The notes under the pieces are model-generated. The model was not told the DNA's origin and did no database searches. It saw nothing but the letters and a program-made list of their open reading frames with translations. The position numbers and the translations under genes were made by a program. Below, in pieces: positions 44,301 to 57,197 of a DNA stretch of 64,000 nucleotides. Origin of the DNA: Craspedostauros australis (taxonomy: Eukaryota > Bacillariophyta > Bacillariophyceae > Mastogloiales > Achnanthaceae); assembly GCA_026770025.1 (NCBI GenBank), contig JAMXDE010000050.1, positions 124,001 through 188,000 on the forward strand. The letters run 5' to 3'. The number at the start of each line of letters is the position of its first letter. Position 1 is the first letter of the stretch.

Positions 44301-47300
44301 TCATGCCGGCAGACGACGACAAGGCTTGCACAGCCATCGTCAAGAATCCATCCAAGGAGATCAGCGCGGTGAACCTGCACCGAATGCTCGGCCACGCGCC
44401 ACTCGAGACCATGAAGCGGACAGCCGCTCAATACGGATGGAAGATCATTGGCGAGATGCCGGTATGTTGCGACTGCGCGGTCGCGAACGCTAGAATGAAG
44501 AACATCTCGAAGGCGACGATCCCAAGAGCAACTCGCCGTGGCAAACGTCTCTTCATTGACATTAGTTACACTAAACACATAAGCTTTGGAGATAAACGCT
44601 ACTGGACCCTGATCGTGGACGACTGCACGGATCACTGCTTGAGTTTCTTTCTCAAGAACAAGAGTGACCAACCAGGGTACATCAAACGGTTCGTTCAAAC
44701 GATCAAGTCACAGACTGGTGACCAACAGATCATCTTCCAAGGTGACAACAGCGGAGAGAACAAGTCCACGCAGGATATTCTCATCGATGCAGGACTCAAC
44801 GTGAAATTCGAATACACGGCATCGAACACACCGCAACAGAACGGCAGAGTGGAACGCAAGTTCGCGTACCTCTACACCAAGATCCGCTCCATGCTCAACG
44901 GAGCACAGCTCGACGAAGAGTATAGACATGTCCTATGGGCAGTGGCTGCTAGCACTGCCACCGCCATCGCCAATATCACCGTAGCGAAGAACCAGAAGGA
45001 GTCACCACATCGACAATTCTTCGGCAACGATCCACCATATGCGGATGCACTCCGCACGTTTGGAGAAGTGGGTGTTGTGAAGACTACCTACGGCGGGATC
45101 ACCGCCAAACTCAAGAACAGAGGAGAAGAGATGGTGTTCATCGGATATGCACACCAACACGCATCAGGGGTCTACAACATATACAGACCATCGACCAAGT
45201 CACTCATCTGTTCACGGGACATCAAGTGGCTCAACCAATCATACGGACAGTTCCGTGACTGGGCACCAGCACCAAACATATCCAACAAAACAGGAACAAC
45301 GGATGCAGACGGCTTCACAACCATCGGACGGAAGGGAGCAACGCCAAGGACGGCAACGCGTCAAACATCGGAAGCGAAGAGAGTATCTTTCGCTGACAGC
45401 AACAGGTACTACATCCTATCAGACAGCGATGATGAAGATAATGAGGACGACGGAGTAGTGACTTAACTAATCCAAAATAACGAGGAGGATCGGAGCGAAT
45501 CCAATCATGAGGATGACGAAATCCTACCCTCCGGCGACGAAGCCGATGATGAGACAGGTGTCACCCCTCCGAATACACCAGCGAGGTCTACACATGACAC
45601 ACCATCCAGACCTCCACCGAGCAAACCAAGCAAGCGTGACATAGCTAGAAAGGAGAGGATCCGACGTCACGAAGCACGAGGCAGGAAGGGAGAAACTAAT
45701 CCCAAATCAACTGCAGGGAAGAGTATTCCCAGAGCTCTGCGTGAGCTCGCAGACTTCAACGAACGAGGTCGAAAGGAAGAAGGCTATGAGAGCGATCCAT
45801 CATCCAATGAGGCGAGCGACGAACTCAGCGACGAGATGATCGACGATTCCAACAACGAAACTACAGATGACGAAGAAATCGAAGACGAAGATGAAGAGAT
45901 CGAGATCACTCACCATAGCACAACTGGATTATACGGGATGAATGCAATCATCACCAAGAGACCAGCGATCGACATCGGATTGTCGATGCAGGACGAGAAC
46001 AAGGAACCAGAGAAGCACATCGAACCCACAACGTTCGACGGAGCCTTCAATCACTCAGATCCTATCCATCGGAAGGGATATAGAGCAGCCATCAAGAAGG
46101 AGTTCGACTCCATGGATACACGAAAGGTATACAGTAAAATCAAACGAGACACCATCCCACGCGGCTGCAGATGCTGCAAGTGCAAATGGGTCTTCAAGCT
46201 GAAGCGTGACGGCACACATCGAGCACGGCTCGTTGCATGTGGCTATTCACAAGTCGCAGGAGTGGACTTCCAAGAACATTACTCACCCGTCATCCACGAC
46301 GTGACCTATCGAGTTATAATGGTGATCATGCTGATCAAGAAGATGGACTGCGCACTCGTCGATGTCGTAACGGCATTCCTACATGGAGACCTCGGCGAGG
46401 AGATCTACATGAACTGTCCCAACGGGATGGATCATCAACCAGACGAAGCCCTGACCCTACACAAACCAGTCTACGGACTTGTGCAGAGCGCCAGGCAATG
46501 GTTCAAGATGTTGGTATCGACCCTCAAGAATATCAACTTTGAACAGAGCGCAGCAGACCCGTGCCTGTTCTACAGAAAGACGAACGAAGGAAGCATGATT
46601 GTGGCCATCTACGTGGACGATTGCTTCTGCTGCGGAGACTCCAAGGCACTGGAGACATTCCTGAAGGACATCCAAGGCAGCAAATTCAAGGTGACAATCG
46701 AGCGCAGACTCGGAGACTACCTCAGCTGCAACATCGAACTGAATCACGACAAGACCAAGGCGACACTGCGTCAACCACATCTCATCCGACACCTCATCGA
46801 AGAATTCGGAACCAAGGTTGAGAAGATGCAACGCTACGCGACACTGGGAACCCCGGGCCAAATCATCGTACGACCATCCGAAGACAACGGACTACAGAAG
46901 GTTGGATCGGAAGAACATGCCGAATACCGCCGAGGCGTCGGTATGCTACTCTTCCTCATCAAGCACTCGCGACCAGATATCGCGAACCCTGTGAGAGAAC
47001 TCTCCAAGGTATTGATCGGGCCCACCAAGGCTGCAATGAAGGAGATGTATTGGATCATCAAGTATGTGATCGATACAAAGGACTATGGATTGAAGATCCA
47101 TCCAGCGTGCCCAGATGACGACGGCTGGGACATGGAGCTCTTTTGCAATAGCGAATATGCAGGAGACAAGAACACGAGAATCAGCGTAGGAGGGTTCATC
47201 CTATACCTGTGCAAGGTGCCAATCCTTTGGCGATCCAAGGCACAGAAGGCCGTCACACTCAGCTTATCCAAAGCAGAATACGTTGCCCTTTCCGAAGCGG

Positions 47301-47608
47301 CAAAGGAAATCTTCTTCGTTGTACAGCTACTCGAAAGTGTGGGCGTCCCAGTGAAGACACCGATCAAGGTCCGTGTGGACAACATCGGAGCAATCTTCAT
47401 CGCCAAGAACCCATCAACATCCCAACGATCGCGGCACATCGACGTGCGCCATCACTACGTGAGGAACATGGTAATCAACAAAACCATTGAAATCATTTTC
47501 GTCAAATCCGAGCAGAACACAAGCGACGGATTCACCAAGAACATCAAGGCCGACTTGCAACGTGAACACGAGAAGTCGTACCTTGATACATCGAGAACAT
47601 TCGAATGA
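41345..47608 (+). CDS. Copia-1 gag-pol polyprotein with one in-frame TAA
   Basis: One reading frame of 2087 codons broken only by TAA at 45464-45466. Gag (residues about 130-380) has the LTR-Copia capsid pattern (FSGEQEDYSAWE). Two CCHC zinc knuckles follow (CHNCGVYGHRSANC at about 390, CNYCGIFGHREAEC at about 435), then an acidic linker. The aspartic protease motif is LADSGASCHIV (about 865). The integrase has HRMLGHAPLE with CCDC, then catalytic Asp in FIDIS, Asp in QGDNSGEN and Glu in NGRVERKFA. After the stop, an acidic linker leads to the reverse transcriptase (KCKWVFKLKRDG, IYVDDCFCCG) and RNase H (LSLSKAEYVALSEA). The stop lies between integrase and reverse transcriptase in the context TAA CTA, which could be leaky; a simple nonsense mutation is the alternative. 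Confidence 0.92.
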
Positions 47609-47620
47609 CCGAATGCACAC

Positions 47621-47628
47621 AGGAAGGG
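47621..47628 (+). promoter_or_regulatory. Copia-1 polypurine tract
   Basis: AGGAAGGG immediately before the 3' LTR; the expected plus-strand primer site of an LTR retrotransposon. Confidence 0.75.
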
Positions 47629-48422
47629 TGTCGAGATGTACATGCGAATATATGTCGAGATGTACGTGTATATGTGCATCGTTCACCCGCTATTCTCTCA
47701 TACGCACTTGGACGGTATAACTACATTCGTATCAATAGTATGCTGGGATTCGTCAGAATTACAGCGGAAATGGAACACACGAAAAGGGGCAAGATTTCTG
47801 GAGGAAATTTGCAAATGACGATTTCTGAGAGAATTGGAAAATCGTCCGTCCATCCATCAATGGTACCAAGAGAATCTCAAGGTACTTCCCAACTAAACCT
47901 CAGATGACGATATCATCTGACAGGCTGCTGCATCACCAATGGAACGTGACATCTGGAGAGCAGAAGGACGTCTACTGACGTCGACAGGATGTCATCATGT
48001 CACCACGTCGACAGCTGTCTCCAAGTCAGAGCAGGAGGCGAAGATCCGATGACCCATGAAGATCATGGATACTGAAGGTGAACTTCAAATGGTAAGTACT
48101 CATGGAGTAGGAGCCAGTACTGAATGAATGGAGTGTCGAATGCGGAGTATGCATCGAACACGAAGTATCGTGTAGCACAAGCACACGATGCTAAGAGAGA
48201 GAGAGAGAGAGAATACAGAGAGGAGCGAGAGAGGATCTCGCGTACCGACTCATAGTCGGAGACTGAATCTACGAAACAGATTGAAGCGCCGAGAGCATCG
48301 GGCAAGAGAACGGCGTACACCGAGAGCATCGGAGTAGCCAAGTAATGAAATAGCAAACAGACGACTATCAACCAACACCATCTTCCACGATCGTAGGTTA
48401 CCGTGAGCGGAACTTGCCAACA
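47629..48422 (+). repeat. Copia-1 3' LTR
   Basis: 794 bp, same termini as the 5' LTR, followed by the TSD copy CATGA. Confidence 0.93.
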
Positions 48423-49046
48423 CATGAAGATCATGGCAGATCGAGGCTACGGATTCTCATCGCAGCACCCAATCACCAGCGAATCAACCCAATTGGTATG
48501 CTTCTCATTCGTCGACGATACTGACATAATTCACACCATCCAAGCCGACGCAACGGACTCAACGGGGTGCATACAGGAAGTGCAACAAGTGGTTGACATG
48601 TGGGAAGGGGTGCTCCGAGCAATGGGAGGAGCACTGGAGCCGCGAAAGAGTTACTGGTACCTGTTGGCGTTCAAGTGGAATGGCAAAGCATGGGAATACA
48701 AGCAGGAAACTGAGGTCCCAGGCAACATCAGCATCAGGCAGCCCGACAGTGAAGAAAGATCAGAGCTGCAGCGCCTCTCAGTCAACCAAGCGCGCAAAGC
48801 GTTAGGAGTGATGGTGCGTCACGACGGGGCTCAGGAAGACAACGAAAGAATGTACACCCAGAAGGCTTGCAAGTGGGCAGACGCGGTAAGAAGGGGAGGG
48901 TTGCTCCGAGGGCAAGCCAAGGTGGCGCTGCATGCCACTATCATGAAGACCCTGGAATACCCGCTGGCCAGTGCTACCTTCACCAAGATGGCGGCTGGCA
49001 ATATCATGCGTCCGATGCTCCAAGCAGCGTTGCCAGCCATGGGAGT
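48423..49046 (+). pseudogene. LINE ORF2 part 3: reverse transcriptase, catalytic C motif
   Basis: Continues the LINE polymerase from the left side of Copia-1 after removal of one CATGA. It contains CFSFVDDTDII, the YxDD-type motif C with both aspartates present, and a thumb-like region (MWEGVLRAMGGALEPRKSYW). The frame ends at AALPAMGV where Copia-2 begins; the next LINE residues are at 58692 (QRNVSRALAFGPRRHLGLG). Confidence 0.85.
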
Positions 49047-49589
49047 AGTTGGGACAGACTACCTCCGGGACTGACCCGGGACTTGACTGTCCATTCCGCG
49101 CACACGGTATTCGGTATCCAAAACCGATACTGTGATGAAAGGCTACCGCACACGCGAAGTGTAGTTGAACCACAATCCACGCTTTGCTCGCCCTCCAGCT
49201 CATGCACCCCTGCCACCTGTCCAGCTCGTCATCCTGCCGAACATGCACCTATCTTGAAGCATATCCATGTGAATGGATCAGCTGCTGCTCTATGGGTGAT
49301 GATACTGGACGACTGTATGTGTGCAGAACCACCACAGCATGCTGCTGCGCAACAAAGAACGGCTGAAGCATGACAGCATGAACCCCACCTTTTTACTCGA
49401 TCGTCTTATCAACAGTAAGCTTAACACATAAAACAAGCAATCAGAAATAATCTTCACAGCTTACTCCCGAGTCTACTACAGTTACATCATCATCTGATAC
49501 AGCTTTGTCCTCAACATCAAACGGCGTCAAAACCGGTTGAAGGACAGACCATCCTCCTGATAACGTGCGAAAGACACGGAATACCAACT
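49047..49589 (+). repeat. Copia-2 5' LTR
   Basis: 543 bp, AGTTGGGACAG to AATACCAACT. Equal in length, and as far as I can read identical in sequence, to the 3' LTR at 58144-58686, which implies a recent insertion. Confidence 0.93.
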
Positions 49590-49934
49590 GGTAGCTGCGA
49601 TCTGCAATCAACTACATCCACCTTCCTCACCCTCCAAGAGACTTCCTCAGCGCGCAGATCGCTGTGTCCAACGACACCGAGCCCAAGCCTCTCAGGACCA
49701 ACGAACCTGATAAGCAATCCATGAAGTTAGCCCGAAGGCAACTCATCAAACCAAGCCCTTGCTAAGCAAGCGCACCCCAACAACACCTGCAGACCAGGTG
49801 TCCGTCTCCACAGCACCCCCTGCCAATACCTCCATGCACACCTTCGCCAACGAAGGGAGGAAGAGCAGCGAAGCCCGAGACAACCGTCAACATCAAGCGA
49901 AGCCCAACGACTTCGACACCTCCACCGCCTCACC
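49590..49934 (+). other. Copia-2 untranslated leader
   Basis: Between the 5' LTR and the gag ATG. The first bases (GGTAGCTGCG) are the candidate minus-strand primer-binding site; the rest is a C/A-rich leader without an obvious gene. Confidence 0.6.
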
Positions 49935-52900
49935 ATGAGCGATCATGGAGAAGACACGAGCATCAGCAGCGAAGAACGCAGGCTGGAGGCCTTCGTGGAA
50001 CGGCTCAACCAACAAGCCGCGCAAGCCCTTCGTGAACTCAACGAATCCCGAGTCTCGCGAGGCGCTAACCCCATCCCAGCCCAGCAAGGGGGCCAAACGG
50101 CCACCGGGCAAGAAGAGGGCGGCATCGCCCAAGGCAACACCGGGGATGCCAGCGACCCACCGAATCTCGGTGAAACCGAGGGAACCGCAAGACGCGAAGG
50201 AAACGCCGGAAACCAAGCTGGATCCACTGGAGGTGGCTCCCCTTTTGACACCGACGAAGACCCCATCGGACCCGAAACCACGTACGTGGCGTACGAGAGC
50301 GAAGACAAGCCAGAGAAACCCATCATGGGTGGTCTCACCAAGGCTGGCCGTCACTGGGTGCCCTGGACGGGAGGGAAACCGAACGTCGAATGGACAGGCC
50401 TTGCAGAAGACGCAGCCACGTCCTACGACAGCTCCCAGCAGCAGCGCGTCCTCCACAACGGCTCGGACTCCAAGAACCAACCGGAGCGAGAGAAAGGCAT
50501 TCGCCCTCGTTTCCGGATTGGAGACAACCGCCAGCGCATGCTGCACCTCCTCAAGGACCACATGTCCACCGCAGGCCTCATCTCGATGACCTACATGAGG
50601 AGCAACGAACACCCCGATGAGATGGTGTGCGTCCTCGATGCCCCCGGCAGCACCACCATCAGCCAAGCCACTGACCACCATGACGTCTATCGCCACTTGT
50701 GGGATCGATACGACAAGCAGAACAACGCATCTGCCGCTCGATTCCTCCGCGACAGCCTTGACCCCGACCTCGAAGACCGCCTGATGAACCGCATCAAGCC
50801 GAAGTATCAACAAGACTTCAACGTGATCTTCACCAAACTCATCAAGAGTATCACCTCGAGCTCGCTGGACAAGTACGCACGGCTACAAGAGAAGGTCAGA
50901 AAGACCACGCCCCAAAAGTTCCAGGGAGAGAACATCCAAGCCATGGCTGACGCTCTTTGCATCATGTGCAAGGAACTTCAAGATGCCGACCAGTTCGAGA
51001 TCTCGCTTCTCCGTACCATGGCAGACAACTTTTTCATGGCAGGAGGAAGAACCACGTCAGGAGAACGATACCGTCACCGAATCCTCGACATCAGCGATCG
51101 ACTCCGACGACTGATCGAAGACAAGTCCCTCAAGACCTACGAGCGAGCGGAGCCCCACCTGCTCCGTGAGGACCTCACCTGGATGGACATCTGCAGCGTA
51201 GCTGAGGATGCCTATCTCGACGAGCTGCAAGGAAACTCCTGGCACGCCAACAGGCACTCTCGTGATCGAAACACTCCTCGCATGCACGCAAACCACACCT
51301 CGACTACGAAGGAAGCCCGTCTTCTGGAGCAGCACAAAGGAGGAAAGCGACAGGGTGCCAAGAACAAATCAACCACAAAGAGAGCACAACCAAAGAAGGA
51401 CCCCTGGATCACTACGCCCCCAAGGAAAGGTGAGCCACAACAGAAGCTCATGAACGACAAGACCTTCCACTGGTGTGCAAAGTGCCGCCACTGGCGCATC
51501 TCCCACGGCACAGCCAGCCACATCGACGACTTCCAGCGAAAGCCCAAGGGTACACAGCTCGAGATCGACCATGCTGCCTGGACCTGCCTGTCCGTGGAAG
51601 CACGCGTCAGCGAACATGCCTGGTGGACAGCCGTATGGGATGCCTTCACCTCCTTCGACACCGTCAACATCGTGACCGGATCCTTCCTCGCCCTCTGTTC
51701 AGTACAAATCGCCGTGCTCGGTATCGAGTGTGGCTGGTACGTGATGAGCACCATGATGTGGATGACAACAGCCATTGTGCTATTCGCCCTCCACACCAGT
51801 GTTCCACGCCATTACCAACCCACCTCGACCCGAACAAGCCATGCAACCAACGTCTGGAAGAAGAAACAACGAAAGCGTTTTAAAACACACCAACACTTCT
51901 ACCACCATCCAGCCATGCCAGCAAACAGTCTGTACGACTCTATGTTTGGCAACGACGACTTCAAACACTTCCTCCACGACAAACGCACCACCATCGCAAA
52001 ATTCGACGCTCCACGTGCGAACCACCGAAACAAAACCCGACGGGTTCGCCGATGCAGAGGTACAAGCCAAAACTCCTGTCGCGCGAAGCATACGCCCAGT
52101 CCCGCTTGTCCACCCAACAAACGCAACGAAGCACGACCAAGTGAACACGCAAGCGCCAACGTACTTGCCAACGCCTATTACACCCTCACGGCCATCCTCG
52201 GTTGTAAACATGCCTTCGCCGCGCCTCACAAGGTAGAAGAGGTCATCCCAAGCGGTGGCTCCTTCGATGTAGTGTGGGACACCGGTGCCTCCATCTGTGT
52301 TACCAACGACATGAACGATTTTGTGGGCCCCACCTCTGCACCAACAACACCGACCTTCCTCAATGGGTTCCTTCGTCGCACCAAGGTCAAGACGAAGGGC
52401 ACAGTGGAGTGGTCGATCCTCGACACCAACGGCAAGCCGCGATCCTTGCGTCTCCCGGCCTTCTACGTACCAGGATCATCCGTCAAACTCATCAGCACCA
52501 CAAGTCTCCTCCATGAGTACAAAGGAGAAAACATCATCGTGGAAGCTACCAACATCAAGCTGAGCGGTATCCCAGGAAACGAAGAACGAGGATCCATCGT
52601 CGCCCACAACCGAAAAGCAAATCGTCTTCCCACATCACGTGCCTACCGCACAGGCGATCTCTCCGACGTGCCAGCCGCGCTCACAACAACCATCACTTCT
52701 GTAGCACAACACAACCGAAATCTAAGCCAGCCACAGAAGGAACTCCTCAAATGGCACTACCGACTCGGGCACCTCTCCTTCCGACGCGTGCAATTCCTAC
52801 TTCGATCAGGTGCACTCGTCAACACCGAAGCATCACGGAAGATGCAAACAGCAGCCGCCCGTGTGCAGGAGTGCCCGCTATGTGCGGCATGCCAGTTTGG

Positions 52901-55900
52901 CAAACAACACCGCAGACCAACACCAGGCACGACACAGCACGCAATACGGGACAGACAGGGTGTGATCAAAACCGATCACCTCTTCCCTGGCCAACAGGTC
53001 TCCGTGGACCACTTCGTGGGACGCACGCTGGGCCGCCTATTCACTGGAAGGGGCAAATCCGACTCCTCGGAGATGTACAAGGGCGGAGCGATGTTTGTGG
53101 ATCATGCATCAGGGTACATTCACGTGGAACCTGTTGCGTCCCTCACCACTCATGCAACCCTCGAAGCCAAGACACGATTTGAGTCCATGTGTCGCGATGT
53201 GGGCGTGCCAGTGCGCTCGTACCTATCGGACAATACCACCACCTTCACATCTCCAGACTACACCAAACACCTCGAGCGCTTCCACCAAGTGCATCGCTTC
53301 GCCGGAGTCGGTGCTCATCATCACAACGGAGTGGCTGAGCGAAGCATCCGTACCATCAGCTCCATGGCACGCACGATGATGATGCATCAGAGCATCCACT
53401 GGCCGACGATGTTTGACGCACAGCATTGGCCCATGGCGGTCGTGCATGCAGCGTACATTCACAATAGGGTCCCCAACGCAGCCACCGGGTTGACACCGAT
53501 GGATATCCTGTCGCGTACTCGCATTTCACTGAAGCAACTCCACAACCTCCATGTGTGGGGCAGCCCGGTGTATGTATTGAACAAGGCCCTTGGCGATGGA
53601 CACAAGATTCCACGATGGGAGCCACGCGGAGAACGGTACGTCAACATGGGTCTCTCCACCCGTCACGCATCAACCGTTCCCCTGGTGTTGTCACCGCGGA
53701 CAGGATCGATCACCCCACAATTTCACGTCGTTTTTGATGATTGGTTCGCAACCATCGCAACCAACCCAAGCGATCTTCCCGACTACAACTCCAGTGAGTG
53801 GACCCACATGTTCGGCGACACAACATATCAGATTCCTTTCGATGACGAAGACATCATTGCCATGGAAGAAAGAGACATCGAACGTGAAGACGCAAACGAT
53901 CACCGACGGTTCCATTCGACCAGCGACAACGATGTGCCAATACCACCGCTATCATCAGGCGCGCGGCAAACACCCACGCGAACTCCGCCCAACACAGATT
54001 CACAAGCTCACATTTTGGGGCAGCCATCGGAACCAGAAATGAACAACGACGCCACACCGATCGACCAGATACAGCCTCCCCAACCAAGCCCTCAACTACC
54101 AGCGACTGTTGAAAATGAAACACTCACGTCACCAGTGCCGCCAACAGAGGGAGCTGAGGAGCTACCGGAACGTATCGCCACGACTTCGCCAAACCTGCTG
54201 CCACCAACAGAGGGAGTGACAAACGACGACGAAAGAGATGTCATACTGATCACAAGTGATTCCCCTCCAGCTTTGCCACCTCGTGAACCCATCCACGCGC
54301 CAACAAAAAGAGACAAGGCCAAACAAATCAGGCCGCCTCCACTTCGCCGCTCGGAGCGTATCAACAAGCGAGAGCCACGAGAACGAAGAACCGTCGAGCG
54401 GCTTACTTACAACAAGTTGGGGGGGGGGCAAAGTCGTGTGGGCAGATGACGATACGCTACCCATCGAAGCTAGCGCGAACGTGACAGCTCAACACACAGG
54501 CAACCCCAGCAAGACCCAAGCAGTACAGAACATGAAGAAGATCCTGCAGGATTGTCGCAAGTCGCTCATGGAATTCACAGAGCACCCTGACCACCAGATA
54601 ACACAAAAGGCCAAAGTCCTGGTCCGCAATGCGGAATCCATGCTCCGGGATTTGAAGACCATCGATACCGAAGAGCTACGAAAGGACGAACAGCGTTGGG
54701 CGCAGGGCGACCTCGAGATGGAACGGATGCTACGTGCAAGACAGCTCGAGATCAGGGCCGAGATGCGCAAGGAACAAGAGGAGGCAGCGGCCGATAAAAC
54801 AACATCCCCGCACGAACACCACGTCCTAATGATGAGCAATCAATCCGACTCGTCCTCAGAGGACGACAACTCATCCCCCGGCCATACCATGGACCCCATC
54901 GACATCGGCCACCTGTGGCCACACCACGTCAACATCACTCGGCACATCCGCCACTACTTTGACCATGTGGTGCAGTTCCGATTCCCGACGGAAGCTGCAA
55001 GGAGCCAGTGCATCTACTACGCCATCCGCAGATTCGTTGATGCCGTCGACGAAATGCTCGAAACAGGTGAGTATAACCTCCCCGTCTCGTACTTCGGATT
55101 CATACCAAGAACACAAGGCCAGCAATACACTCTGGAACGAGCCATTGCGGCTATGGAGAACGGCCTACGACCACCGGACGAAAACGAACGGGTACAGGAC
55201 TTCATGTGACGAGCAGGTTTCGCTTGGCACCTCATTACGCATGACGAGCGATTTGAGATTGGCATACTCCACCTACACATCCAACTTGGAGTCGCACCCG
55301 AGGTACCACCGACGATCATGGCCCCACCGAGCGAATTCGAACCAGCCGAGCAGCACACTTCGACATCAACGCACCACGCCTGTCATCCATTTCAGCATGA
55401 TGATGAGACCGACGAACACTACGCGATGGCAGCAACAATTGAACATGATGACAACGACAATCACAGCGCCCTCATCACATACGATCTGCTCAGCTTCTTC
55501 ACCAGCGGCGGTGACCTCGACATCGCAGACTGACACTGCAGCTACAAGGCGTCAAAAGCTGACCCCGACACTCTTTCCTTCAGTGAGGCCATGAATGACG
55601 ACAACAAAAACGAATGGATGGCCGCCGCATACAAGGAAATCCACGATCTTACCAACAAAGGGACGTGGATTGAGGTGCCAAAATCCTCCATCACCGATCG
55701 CATCTTCCCGGGCACATGGGTATTCCGACGCAAGCGAATGCCCGATGGCACGGTCAAGAAGTATAAAGGACGATGGTGCTGCAGAGGCGATATGATGACC
55801 AAAACAGAAGCAACCTACGCCCCAGTCGTTGCATGGTCGTCCGTCCGCGTCTTTCTCATCCTTTCCATTCTACTCCGCTGGGTCACAACGTCGATCAATT

Positions 55901-57138
55901 TTTCGAACGCGTTCGTTCAAGCCGACATCCACCGACCTGTCTACCTACACCTTCCTTGCGGTTTCCGATCAACGAATGGACCCGACACGTGCCTTAAGCT
56001 GGTTAAAAGCCTATACGGTCTCACTATTGCTCCCAAGCTATGGTACCAGCATCTCGTGCGCGCCCTCCTCGCGGAAGGATTCCATGCGTGTGACCAAGAG
56101 AAGTGCCTGTTCATGCGCGACGGCATGATGATCGTCCTCCATGTGGACGACGCTGGCATCGCTTTGCCTACGGAAGAAGAGGCAGACGCGTTCATCGAGT
56201 CCATGCGTAAGCGCGGATTTGATCTCACACAAGAAGGCACGTTCACTGAGTTTTTGGGGATATCACTGCACAGAAACCCCAAGAACAACACCATCCACCT
56301 CAAACAAACCGGCCTAATCAACAAGATCATCGAGGCCACCGGCATGCAAGACTGCAAACCCAACGTGACACCGACAACGCAACTTGCCCTCGGCGCTTCA
56401 ACCGACCAACCACCAATGAAGGAAGCATGGAACTACCGCTCTATAGTCGGCATGCTGCTCTACTTGACCACGAACACACGCCCCGACCTGGCCTTCGCCG
56501 TCTCCCAAGTGGCCCAATTCAGCAACGATCCCCGCCAACCACACGCAAAGGCCATCAAGATGATCGTGCGATACCTCCGCCACACTAAAACCATGGGCAC
56601 CATCGTACGACCAACGGGCCAACTCGACTTGGAATGCTACGTCGATGCTGATTTCGCTGGCCTGTACAAGCGCGAGTCCGACGACTCTCCAAACGCAGTA
56701 CGCTCACGCACGGGCTATGTCATCATCCTTGGTGGCTGCCCGCTCGTGTGGAAATCGAAGCTACAGACGGAGATCGCCTTATCGACCATGGAATCGGAAT
56801 ACGCCGCACTGTCTCTTGCCATGCGCGCCCTCATCCCAATGCAACAACTCATCAACGAAGTCAACGCATTAACGAGTCTCAATCAACCGCTGCAAACCAA
56901 CATCCAATGCACTGTTTTTGAGGATAATGAGGCGTGCATCTCACTGGCGACAAACCACAAGGTCACGGCGCGAACCAAACACTTTCTCACCAAATGGCAC
57001 TTCTTCTGGCACTGGGTCAAGGAAGGCTTCATCCGAATCCTACACGTACCAACACCGCACCAAGTTGCTGACATCTTCACTAAGGGCCTTGCGCGGGATG
57101 CATTCGAGCACCTGCGACGGATGCTCATGGGATGGTGA
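49935..57138 (+). CDS. Copia-2 gag-pol polyprotein with frameshift and two in-frame TGA
   Basis: Frame 1 runs from MSDHGEDTS at 49935 to a run of ten G at 54419-54428. It covers gag, a Cys/His cluster (WCAKCRHWRISHGTASH, about residue 513), two hydrophobic helices (about 578-623), the aspartic protease (VWDTGASICV, about 780), the Cys/His pre-integrase domain (HYRLGHLSFRR, CPLCAACQFGKQH) and integrase with Asp in VSVDHF, Asp in YLSDNTT and Glu in NGVAERSIR. A +1 shift at the G run opens the next frame (GGKVVWADDDT), which holds a helical linker, TGA at 55207 and 55531, then reverse transcriptase (GTWVFRRKRMPDG, VLHVDDAGIA) and RNase H (LSTMESEYAALSLA), ending GW-TGA. With identical LTRs, the breaks are either recoding signals, assembly errors at the G run, or recent damage. 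Confidence 0.9.
54419..54428 (+). promoter_or_regulatory. G10 slippery run / frameshift site in Copia-2
   Basis: Ten consecutive G at the point where the integrase frame must shift by +1 into the linker and reverse-transcriptase frame. With nine G the frame would be continuous (KLGGGKVVWAD). Could be a sequencing error, a new mutation or a programmed slip site. Confidence 0.5.
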
Positions 57139-57197
57139 TGGCGCCACAAATTGTGAACTGTTGACCGAACGATGGAGGTTTTTACACCGGGGACATG

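Larger units (their letters stand above)
40473..48422 (+). mobile_element. Copia-1: full-length Ty1/Copia retrotransposon
   Basis: 7950 bp with LTRs at 40473-41262 and 47629-48422 (about 96% identical by eye, mostly transitions) and a 5-bp TSD CATGA (40468-40472 and 48423-48427). Internal order is gag, protease, integrase, reverse transcriptase, RNase H, which defines Copia. A purine-rich AGGAAGGG sits directly before the 3' LTR as polypurine tract. Inserted in the same orientation as the LINE, between SSPLM and KIMADRGYG of its reverse transcriptase. Confidence 0.93.

Noticed and set aside
49184..49366. 60-codon ORF repeated at 49184 and 58281
   Set aside because: It is simply the identical 5' and 3' LTR of Copia-2.
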